Positions 18,272 through 24,972 of a DNA stretch of 61,755 bases are shown in pieces (the stretch's first letter is position 1; each line of letters starts with the position of its first letter). Made by a program: the position numbers and the translations under genes. Source of the stretch: Flavobacteriales bacterium (GTDB lineage Bacteria; Bacteroidota; Bacteroidia; Flavobacteriales; UBA1820); NCBI GenBank assembly GCA_017620815.1, contig JAGAUI010000009.1, forward strand, positions 1 through 61,755, written 5' to 3'. The notes beneath the pieces were generated by a model, which worked only from the letters and a program-made list of their open reading frames with translations, ran no database searches and was not told the origin of the DNA.

Positions 18272-18300
18272 TGAAAAAAGCACGCCTTTTGGCGTGCTTT
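18272..18300 (-). terminator. Terminator of the transketolase genes
   Basis: AAAGCACGCC, loop TTTT, GGCGTGCTTT; on the minus strand followed by TTTCATAT. Confidence 0.85.
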
Positions 18301-18319
18301 GTGTGTATATCTAGAATAA

Positions 18320-19282
18320 TTATTTATTCTTTCTAGCTATGACCTTTTCTGCCTTTTCTACTATCGCATCGGCATCCAGATGGTATTTCTTCATAAGACG
18401 AGCAGGAGTACCACTCTCTCCAAATACATCATTTACCGCTACAAATTCCTGTGGAGTAGGGCACTCTTGTGCTAGAAGAGATGAAATGCTTTCTCCTAGA
18501 CCACCTACTATATTGTGTTCTTCGGCAGTAACTATACATCCTGTAACTTTTACAGAATCTATGATAGCTGCAGCATCTAGAGGTTTGATAGTGTGGATAT
18601 TGATAAGGTCCACAGAAATGCCTTTTTCTTCCAGTATTTCGGCAGCCTGTACAGCTTCCCATACCAAATGTCCTGTAGCAACGATAGTAACGTCTTTACC
18701 TTCGTTAAGTTTAACCGCCTTACCTATTTCAAATGGCATGTCTTCTGGAATGAATACAGGCACTTTTGGACGACCAAAACGCAAATATACAGGGCCTACA
18801 TATTCGGCTACGGCACGGGTAGCGGCCTTGGTCTGGTTATAGTCGCAAGGGTTGATTACCACCATACCTGGTAGCATTTTCATCATTCCTATATCTTCTA
18901 GTGTCTGGTGTGTAGCACCGTCTTCACCTAGTGTAAGACCAGCGTGAGAAGCACATATTTTTACATTCTTTTCAGAATAAGCTACACTTTGACGTATCTG
19001 GTCATAGACACGTGCAGTAGAGAAGTTTGCAAATGTGCCTGTGAAAGGGATTTTACCACCTATGGTAAGACCTGCCGCCATACATATCATATTGGCTTCG
19101 GCTATACCTGTCTGGAAGAAACGGTCTGGGTGTTCCGATGCAAATTTGTCCATCTTGAGCGATTCTGTCAAGTCTGCACACAGAGCCACTATATTTGGAT
19201 TTTCATTACCCAATTCGGCTAGAGCATCACCAAAACCACTGCGGGTATCTTTACTGCCCAATATTTCGTATTTTTTCATCAT
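18320..19282 (-). CDS. Transketolase, C-terminal subunit
   Basis: Second half of a split transketolase (320 residues): pyrimidine-binding domain (GIAEANMICMAAGLTIGGKI, FANFSTARVYDQIRQSVAYS) and the C-terminal transketolase domain (VTAEEHNIVGGLGESISSLL). With the N-terminal subunit encoded 21 bp upstream it should form a ThDP-dependent heteromer transferring two-carbon units in the non-oxidative pentose phosphate pathway. Split transketolases are common among Bacteroidetes and other bacteria. Confidence 0.92.
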   Translation of the reverse strand: MMKKYEILGSKDTRSGFGDALAELGNENPNIVALCADLTESLKMDKFASEHPDRFFQTGIAEANMICMAAGLTIGGKIPFTGTFANFSTARVYDQIRQSVAYSEKNVKICASHAGLTLGEDGATHQTLEDIGMMKMLPGMVVINPCDYNQTKAATRAVAEYVGPVYLRFGRPKVPVFIPEDMPFEIGKAVKLNEGKDVTIVATGHLVWEAVQAAEILEEKGISVDLINIHTIKPLDAAAIIDSVKVTGCIVTAEEHNIVGGLGESISSLLAQECPTPQEFVAVNDVFGESGTPARLMKKYHLDADAIVEKAEKVIARKNK

Positions 19283-19303
19283 AATGTTCTCTGGTTAAAG
19301 ATA

Positions 19304-20152
19304 TTAGTAATCTCCCAATATAGTTTCTGGGTTCTGTGCCAATGCTATCTCTAGCTGTTCCTGTGAAGGAGCTTTGCCGTGCCATTTGTGGGTGTGCATC
19401 ATAAAGTCAACACCATGACCCATCATAGTCTTCATAAGAACAACTACTGGTTTTCCTTTTCCAGAAAGGGCTTTGGCTTTACCTAGAGCAAATGTTACCT
19501 GTTCTATATCATTACCATCACCTACTGGAACTACATCCCAACCGAATGCTTTGAATTTATTTTCTAGGTTACCCAATGCCAATACTTGGTCTGTAGTACC
19601 ATCTATCTGACATCCATTGGCATCTATCGTAGCTATGATATTATCAACGCCTTTAGCACCGGCATACATCACAGCTTCCCATATCTGACCTTCCTGAATT
19701 TCTCCATCACCGTGCAGAGTATAAACCAAATGTTTATCTCCGTTGAGTTTTTTGGCTAGAGCAGTACCTATCGCTACCGATAGACCTTGACCTAGACTAC
19801 CTGATGCCATACGTATGCCTTCTAGACCTTGGTGGCAAGTAGGGTGACCTTGTAGGCGGGAGTTGATGTGGCGGAATGTAAAAAGTTCTGAAACAGGGAA
19901 ATAACCACAACGTGCTAGGACAGAATACCATACCGATGACAAATGTCCATTGGATAGGAAGAAGACGTCTTGGTCGCGACCATCTGGGTCCCATGAGTTG
20001 GGGTTGTGCTCCATTATCTTGTGATAAAGAGCTACCATAAATTCTGTGCATCCCAATGCTCCGCCTGGGTGTCCAGAATTGACTGCCGTAATCATTCTCA
20101 ATATATCACGGCGTGTCTGTGTGCAAATATCTTTAAGAGTAGGTTTAGACAT
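19304..20152 (-). CDS. Transketolase, N-terminal subunit
   Basis: ThDP-binding half of the split enzyme (282 residues). It carries VNSGHPGGALGCTEFMVALY, the diphosphate-binding segment LHGDGEIQEGQIWEAVMYAG followed by IATIDANGCQ, and a C-terminal MMGHGVDFMMHTHKWHGKAP. It is transcribed first, from the -7 box at 20182-20189, and followed 21 bp later by the C-terminal subunit. Confidence 0.93.
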   Translation of the reverse strand: MSKPTLKDICTQTRRDILRMITAVNSGHPGGALGCTEFMVALYHKIMEHNPNSWDPDGRDQDVFFLSNGHLSSVWYSVLARCGYFPVSELFTFRHINSRLQGHPTCHQGLEGIRMASGSLGQGLSVAIGTALAKKLNGDKHLVYTLHGDGEIQEGQIWEAVMYAGAKGVDNIIATIDANGCQIDGTTDQVLALGNLENKFKAFGWDVVPVGDGNDIEQVTFALGKAKALSGKGKPVVVLMKTMMGHGVDFMMHTHKWHGKAPSQEQLEIALAQNPETILGDY

Positions 20153-20181
20153 TTAAATAGTGTATTATATTTGTGTAGATG

Positions 20182-20189
20182 CAAAGGTA
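20182..20189 (-). promoter_or_regulatory. Promoter -7 box for the transketolase genes
   Basis: TACCTTTG on the minus strand, about 30 bp before the ATG at 20152. The upstream region is AT-rich without a clear TTTG. Confidence 0.65.
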
Positions 20190-20258
20190 ATCATTTTATA
20201 TATAAATACTATATAAAAAGTATATTTTTTTGACGGGGAATCCACCATGGCGGACATC

Positions 20259-20480
20259 TCCTCTTTTCTTTGCTGCTTCAAAGAAAAGAGGCAAAAGAAA
20301 CAAGCTTATGTCCCAGTGACCAGAAGTACGCAGTATACGCCCAAAATACCCTCACCTCAAACTTCGCTTTATTAGCCTCGCTACGCTCGTCTAACAAGCT
20401 ACGGACATGAGGTCTCGGTCGTATTTTGTATGGCTATCCTGCGTACGTTCTTAATGTCAATGGGACTGGTAGCACCTGCG
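20259..20480 (-). repeat. Intergenic repeat, copy B (inverted relative to copy A)
   Basis: Reverse-complement counterpart of 123-338: the 39-bp hairpin block at 20259-20297 and the 125-bp block at 20356-20480, with a 58-bp spacer that differs from copy A (52 bp). It fills the gap between the transketolase promoter and the DUF5606 terminator. I see no gene in this roughly 435-bp interval; beyond the repeat, 20481-20542 shows nothing but a run of nine G at 20511-20519. Confidence 0.85.
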
Positions 20481-20542
20481 TGCGTTATTAACGTCAGAGG
20501 TCGGCGTGATAGGGGGGGGTAAATTGTGATGTATAAATGAAA

Positions 20543-20570
20543 AGGCAGCCCTACGGGCTGCCTTCCTTTT
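20543..20570 (-). terminator. Terminator of kdsC-maf-ruvX-def-DUF5606
   Basis: AAGGCAGCCC, loop TAC (GTA on the transcript), GGGCTGCCTT; on the minus strand followed by TTCATTTAT. Confidence 0.8.
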
Positions 20571-20587
20571 TATAGAGGAGAATGTGA

Positions 20588-21010
20588 TTATTCTTCTGTT
20601 TCGTTTTCTTCTGCTACTTCTTCATTAACAGCATCTACCAGCCCAGCAGCCTGTAGAACGTTGTACCATTGGAATAATTTTTTGATGTGAGAATCATATA
20701 CTCTCTCACGGTCAAAATCGGGTACTATCTCACCGAAGTATTCTCTTACTACCTCACCTTCGCTCTTGTGTGAAGGAGCAGGACCATTGTTTTCCTTTTC
20801 TGCTATACGACGCATTATCTCACATATAGGAAGTTCGCCGTATTCTGTGTACATAGCCACTTCTTCTAGGGCACTTATGCTATTGGTAGCAGAGATAGGC
20901 ATACGTTTGCCATCTGCTATTGATTCTACTATCACACCTGTACGTGTGCGTCCTAGTAGTTTATAAAGTCCGCTTTTGCCTGCTATGGCTAGAATGTTTT
21001 TAAGATTCAT
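20588..21010 (-). CDS. DUF5606 family protein
   Basis: A 140-residue cytoplasmic protein of a family widespread in Bacteroidetes and usually next to def. Residues 1-60 form a small beta-rich domain (LKNILAIAGKSGLYKLLGRT, then GVIVESIADGKRMPISATNS) followed by a helical part and an acidic Glu-rich tail. Its role is not established. It is the last gene of the operon and starts 26 bp after def, which may point to a function in translation or protein quality control, but that is only association. Confidence 0.85.
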   Translation of the reverse strand: MNLKNILAIAGKSGLYKLLGRTRTGVIVESIADGKRMPISATNSISALEEVAMYTEYGELPICEIMRRIAEKENNGPAPSHKSEGEVVREYFGEIVPDFDRERVYDSHIKKLFQWYNVLQAAGLVDAVNEEVAEENETEE

Positions 21011-21036
21011 CGTTTTTTATTATTATGTTTTTATGG

Positions 21037-21618
21037 TTATTTTCTACGAGCAAAACGCATAGGATAACGAGTGTTTATACGCCCTTCGGCTATGCAGGAT
21101 AGACGTTTCTGTATCATACGACGTGTAAGAGGAGAGAGATGGTCTGTAAAGACTTTACCATCCAAATGGTCGTATTCGTGCTGGATAACACGGGCTGCTA
21201 ATCCAGAAAACTCATCGGTATGCTCCTCCCAGTTCTCGTCATAGTAGGTCATGAGGATACTTTCTGGGCGGAAGACTTTCTCATGTATGCCGGGAAGAGA
21301 TAGACAGCCTTCCTCAAAACCCCATGGAGTCCCCCAACGTTCGGTAATGATGGGGTTTATGAATACGCGTTTGAATTTTTTGAGATAATCTCTTTCTGTT
21401 TTAGGTAGGGAGTCATCCTCTGCAAATGGCGAAGCGTCAACTACCGCCATGCGTATGTTAAGCCCTACCTGTGGAGCAGCTAGTCCTACGCCTTCGGCAC
21501 TGTACATAGTCTCAAACATGTTTTCTATGAGTGCTTTAAGGTCTGGATAATCTGGTGTGATGTCCTGTGTTACTTTTTTTAATACGGGGTCTCCGTATGC
21601 TGTAATTGGTAATATCAT
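21037..21618 (-). CDS. def: Peptide deformylase
   Basis: Metalloenzyme removing the N-formyl group from nascent proteins. All three family motifs are present in 193 residues: GVGLAAPQVG (motif 1), EEGCLSLPG (motif 2, metal-binding Cys) and QHEYDHLDG (motif 3, two metal-binding His and catalytic Glu). It is flanked by ruvX 26 bp upstream and DUF5606 26 bp downstream. Confidence 0.97.
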   Translation of the reverse strand: MILPITAYGDPVLKKVTQDITPDYPDLKALIENMFETMYSAEGVGLAAPQVGLNIRMAVVDASPFAEDDSLPKTERDYLKKFKRVFINPIITERWGTPWGFEEGCLSLPGIHEKVFRPESILMTYYDENWEEHTDEFSGLAARVIQHEYDHLDGKVFTDHLSPLTRRMIQKRLSCIAEGRINTRYPMRFARRK

Positions 21619-21644
21619 CTTATAATAATTTTTACTTTATGGTC

Positions 21645-22067
21645 TTACCTGCGAGATTGCATATAGTCTTGCAGGATAATGGTGGCACTGGTCATATCCA
21701 ATACTCCTTTCTCTTGACGGCGAGACTTTTTCATTCCTCCAGCTACCAATGCACGAGAGGCTATCATCGAAGTAAAGCGTTCGTCATAACGTTCTATCTT
21801 TACCTCTGGGGGAATGACAGCTTTAAGGCGTTCTATAAATACCACTATGTCTTTTTCTACTTCCACACTCTCCTCTATGCTGTGGGTATGATGTGGCTCA
21901 CCTATCACTATTGCTTCGACGGTTTCATCGTGGCATTTTTTACCTAGAAAGGATAGTGCTTCTATGGGAGAGAGGGTGCATAGTGGGCTAGCTATTATCT
22001 GCAAAGGGTCGCTTTCTGCTATCCCTACACGTCTTGTCCCGTAATCTAGAGCTATGAGTATTGCCAT
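21645..22067 (-). CDS. ruvX: Putative pre-16S rRNA nuclease YqgF/RuvX
   Basis: RNase H-like protein of 140 residues implicated in 16S rRNA 5'-end maturation, originally proposed as a Holliday-junction resolvase. It begins ILIALDYGTRRVGIAESD with the first catalytic Asp, and has IVIGEPHHT and the late acidic strand YDERFTS. Usual length. Fourth-from-last in the kdsC operon, between maf and def. Confidence 0.94.
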   Translation of the reverse strand: MAILIALDYGTRRVGIAESDPLQIIASPLCTLSPIEALSFLGKKCHDETVEAIVIGEPHHTHSIEESVEVEKDIVVFIERLKAVIPPEVKIERYDERFTSMIASRALVAGGMKKSRRQEKGVLDMTSATIILQDYMQSRR

Positions 22068-22112
22068 CTTTCAATGTCTTTATATACCGCTGCAAATGTC
22101 CGACATTTAGTC

Positions 22113-22706
22113 TTATTCTACAAACGTTTTAAGAGTGGAATAAAGTTGTGCCATAGGCATACCTACTACGTTGTGGTATGAACCATTGATATGTGTGATA
22201 CCTATCTCTCCTATCCATTCCTGTATGGCATATGCTCCAGCCTTGTCCATAGGTGAAAATGTATCTACATAGTATTCTATGTCCATGTCTTCTATCGTGT
22301 CAAATGTAACACTCGTAGTGCAATGGAAAGAGAGTTCCTTATTTGCCGAACGAATGGTTACACCTGTTATCACATCGTGTGTCCCACCAGATAGTGTTTT
22401 AAGGATATGTATAGCGTCTTGACGGCTGGATGGTTTGCCTAACACTTCGTCTTGTGTACATACTATGGTATCGGCAGTGATGACTATGTCTTTTTCTGAA
22501 TGTAGTTCTACGGCACGAGCTTTGATGCGGCTCAAGTATTGCGGGATTTCTATATGGGATAATGATGGGGGGTAGCTCTCATCTACATCTGGCGAAATGG
22601 TGGTGAATTCTATCCCTAATGAGGAAAAGAACTCACGACGACGAGGACTCCCCGATGCCAATATAATATTATATCCGCATAGAGATTTCTGGAGGCTATT
22701 GGTCAT
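22113..22706 (-). CDS. maf: Maf-like nucleoside triphosphate pyrophosphatase
   Basis: House-cleaning NTP pyrophosphatase (197 residues) that hydrolyses modified or canonical nucleotides such as dTTP/UTP. It shows the N-terminal substrate loop LASGSPRRREFFSSLG, DVDESYP, the catalytic ITADTIV with LGKPSSRQDA, and the SFSPMDKAGAYAIQEW block. It lies 18 bp after kdsC and before ruvX. Confidence 0.95.
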   Translation of the reverse strand: MTNSLQKSLCGYNIILASGSPRRREFFSSLGIEFTTISPDVDESYPPSLSHIEIPQYLSRIKARAVELHSEKDIVITADTIVCTQDEVLGKPSSRQDAIHILKTLSGGTHDVITGVTIRSANKELSFHCTTSVTFDTIEDMDIEYYVDTFSPMDKAGAYAIQEWIGEIGITHINGSYHNVVGMPMAQLYSTLKTFVE

Positions 22707-22724
22707 AATTATAGAGGAATGGAT

Positions 22725-23258
22725 TTATGCATTGTAACTTTTAAAGTCATCTTCTCCCCACAGTCCTTGTATTTTAAGGGTTTGTTCTATGATATCACGT
22801 ACAGCACCATGTCCGCCTTTATAAGGGGATATGTAGTCGGATACGGCTATCACATCGCTACAAGCATCGGCAGGGCAAGTGGCGAGTCCTACTTCACGCA
22901 TAGGCTCTATGTCTGGCACGTCATCTCCCATGTAAAGCATCTGTGAATATGGTATGTCATACATAAGAGAGTATTCATACAGACGGTCCATCTTGTCGTG
23001 GGTGTTGAGAGATACGTCAAATATGCCTAGACGGTTCAGTCTTATCTTTATAGACTCATCTCTTCCGCCCGTAATGACAAATATTTTCAGCCCTCTTTTT
23101 ATAGCCAATTGCATGGCGTATCCGTCTTTTACACTCATCTGACGTATGAATTCACCATTTGGAAATATGGTTGCCATTCCGTCTGTCATCACTCCGTCCA
23201 CGTCCAGTACAAATGCTCGTATATCTCGTAGTTTTTCTTTATGGTTCTTGCCGCTCAT
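22725..23258 (-). CDS. kdsC: KDO-8-phosphate phosphatase (HAD family) KdsC
   Basis: HAD phosphatase of 177 residues without a cap domain, releasing KDO from KDO-8-P for the LPS inner core. It shows motif I (LDVDGVMTDG), motif II (FVITGGRDE), the conserved Lys region and motif III (YMGDDVPDIEPM). The tetrameric KdsC-type subgroup has this size. It heads the operon kdsC-maf-ruvX-def-DUF5606; its promoter overlaps that of the divergent miaA. Confidence 0.92.
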   Translation of the reverse strand: MSGKNHKEKLRDIRAFVLDVDGVMTDGMATIFPNGEFIRQMSVKDGYAMQLAIKRGLKIFVITGGRDESIKIRLNRLGIFDVSLNTHDKMDRLYEYSLMYDIPYSQMLYMGDDVPDIEPMREVGLATCPADACSDVIAVSDYISPYKGGHGAVRDIIEQTLKIQGLWGEDDFKSYNA

Positions 23259-23296
23259 GGGAGATAAATGTATTTAATATGTCTTTAATTTGAACA

Positions 23297-23328
23297 CAAA
23301 AGTACTCATAAAATCGTACATTTGCAAA
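23297..23328 (-). promoter_or_regulatory. Promoter of the kdsC operon
   Basis: On the minus strand, TTTG (23328-23325), 20 bp, TACTTTTG (23304-23297). Its -33 element directly abuts the -7 box of the divergent miaA promoter. Confidence 0.75.
23317..23324 (+). promoter_or_regulatory. Promoter -7 box for miaA
   Basis: TACATTTG only 7 bp before the ATG at 23332, so the miaA mRNA should be leaderless or nearly so. Confidence 0.6.
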
Positions 23329-23331
23329 AGT

Positions 23332-24177
23332 ATGAAACAAGAGGAAAAATATAAAATAATAGCTGTAACAGGTGCAACGGCATCGGGTAAGACGGCTCGA
23401 GCCATAGAGATAGCTAGGGAATGGAATGCCGAGATAGTATCCTATGATTCCCGCCAATTCTATGAAAAAATGGACATAGGCACTGCCAAACCTACTGCAG
23501 ATGAACTGTCTCAAGCTGTGCATCATTTCATAGGACATCTACCCATAGAGAGAGATTATTCCATAGGAGAGTATGAAAAAGACGCATTGGAATGTATAGA
23601 AGAAATACATTCTAGGGGTAAAAATGTAGTGATGGTAGGAGGTTCGGGTTTATACTTACAGGCGGTAGAGTGTGGTATAGATGATTTTCCAGATGTCCCA
23701 CAGTCTGTAAGAGAACAGCTTAATGATATGTGGAAGGAGAAAGGACTGGAATATATACAGACTTTATTAAAAGAAAAAGACCCAGTGTACTATGAAAAAG
23801 TAGATACAAAAAATCCACGCCGTGTATTAAGAGCATTGGAGGTGTGTGAGGCATCGGGCAGGGCATATAGTTCGTTTCTAGGTGTCAAGAAAAACAGCCG
23901 ACCTTTCTATATAGAGAAAGTATATATGGATATGCCACGCGAAGAGCTATATAAGCGTATAGACCGCCGTGTGGATATGATGATGGAAGCGGGACTGCTG
24001 GAGGAGGTGAAATCTCTGCTGCCATATCGTCATACCAATGCTATGCAAAGCGTAGGCTACCGCGAGTTTTTTGATTATTTTGATGGTAAAATAACGCTAG
24101 AAGAAGCAGTAGATAAGGTTAAACAGAACTCCCGTAACTATGCCAAACGTCAGGTAACTTGGTTTACGCGACATTAA
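23332..24177 (+). CDS. miaA: tRNA dimethylallyltransferase MiaA
   Basis: Adds dimethylallyl to A37 of tRNAs reading UNN codons. The P-loop reads AVTGATASGKTARA, followed by YDSRQFYEKMDIGTAKPT, VGGSGLYLQAV, TKNPRRVLRALEV and the C-terminal QNSRNYAKRQVTWF, for 281 residues. I choose the ATG at 23332 (MKQEEKYKII); the one at 23290 would lie upstream of the expected transcription start. The last codons are part of the left arm of a 21-bp terminator stem. Confidence 0.95.
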   Translation: MKQEEKYKIIAVTGATASGKTARAIEIAREWNAEIVSYDSRQFYEKMDIGTAKPTADELSQAVHHFIGHLPIERDYSIGEYEKDALECIEEIHSRGKNVVMVGGSGLYLQAVECGIDDFPDVPQSVREQLNDMWKEKGLEYIQTLLKEKDPVYYEKVDTKNPRRVLRALEVCEASGRAYSSFLGVKKNSRPFYIEKVYMDMPREELYKRIDRRVDMMMEAGLLEEVKSLLPYRHTNAMQSVGYREFFDYFDGKITLEEAVDKVKQNSRNYAKRQVTWFTRH

Positions 24178-24212
24178 AAAGGCGAGCCGCAGGCTCGCCT
24201 TTTTAATGTCGC
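24168..24212. terminator. Bidirectional terminator (miaA / TrmH gene)
   Basis: A perfect 21-bp stem around a GCA triloop: the core AAAAAGGCGAGCC / GGCTCGCCTTTTT is extended outward by GCGACATT, which includes the last miaA codons, and its complement AATGTCGC. Convergent genes share it. Confidence 0.9.
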
Positions 24213-24217
24213 TCGTT

Positions 24218-24955
24218 CTACCTACGCCATAGTCCTAGCAGTATGGCTGTCGCCATGGCAGCGTTGAGACTTTCTGTGCGGGATTCCCCAAAACGAGGTA
24301 TGGTTACGCGTTCGCGACAGAGAGCTTCTATGGCAGGGGATATGCCGTGGGCTTCGTTGCCAATGACCATTACGGCTCCCATAGGCAGGGTTTTATTATA
24401 TATGTTTTCTCCGTTGAGGAAAGTGCCAAAGACAGGAACAGGGCAACGTGATAGAGTAGTAGGCAAGTCCACATAATGAACCCTAACGCGTGCTATGGAA
24501 CCCATAGTGGAGGCTATGGTTTTAGGGTTGTAAACATCTACCGTGTCATTTGAACAGATGATGTCTCTCACCCCAAACCAGTCTGCCAGACGAATGATAG
24601 TCCCTAGATTACCGGGGTCGCGTACACCGTCCAGTGCTATATACAGCGTGTCTTTTTCCCATTCTGGAAGATGGTGTGAAGGCATTTGACATACGGCTAG
24701 TACGCCTTCGGGGGAGGATTGAGAACTCATCTGTTTTATCTCTTCGGGGGAGATTATCTGCAAGATGTGGGAGTAGCACTCTGGTATATTTTTTGCCATA
24801 GAATCTATGGCATATAGCTCTTTGATAATAATTGTACCCTCATTTGCAATTTCTTTTACAGATTTTATGCCTTCTATGGTAAATAATTGCGATATTTGCC
24901 TAGATTTTTTGTCCTTGAGGGAATATATATTCTTTATATGTGCTTTGCTTGGCAT
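24218..24955 (-). CDS. SpoU/TrmH family RNA 2'-O-methyltransferase
   Basis: A 245-residue SPOUT methyltransferase acting on tRNA or rRNA; the exact target nucleotide is not evident. An N-terminal L30e-like substrate-binding domain (SKAHIKNIYSLKDKKSRQIS, LFTIEGIKSVKE) precedes the knotted SPOUT domain: ALDGVRDPGNLGTIIRLADW (motif 1), VIGNEAHGIS (motif 2) and the PRFGESRTESLNAAMATAIL end (motif 3). I start at 24955 (MPSKAHIK), as the upstream ATG at 25003 adds an unlikely hydrophobic stretch and overlaps tamL. Only 17 bp separate it from the divergent tamL start. Confidence 0.92.
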   Translation of the reverse strand: MPSKAHIKNIYSLKDKKSRQISQLFTIEGIKSVKEIANEGTIIIKELYAIDSMAKNIPECYSHILQIISPEEIKQMSSQSSPEGVLAVCQMPSHHLPEWEKDTLYIALDGVRDPGNLGTIIRLADWFGVRDIICSNDTVDVYNPKTIASTMGSIARVRVHYVDLPTTLSRCPVPVFGTFLNGENIYNKTLPMGAVMVIGNEAHGISPAIEALCRERVTIPRFGESRTESLNAAMATAILLGLWRR

Positions 24956-24972
24956 TATAAGACTAGAGTATA

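Noticed and set aside
18320-20152. Frameshifted transketolase
   Set aside because: Both parts have their own start, 21 bp apart, and complete domains; this is the known two-subunit form.
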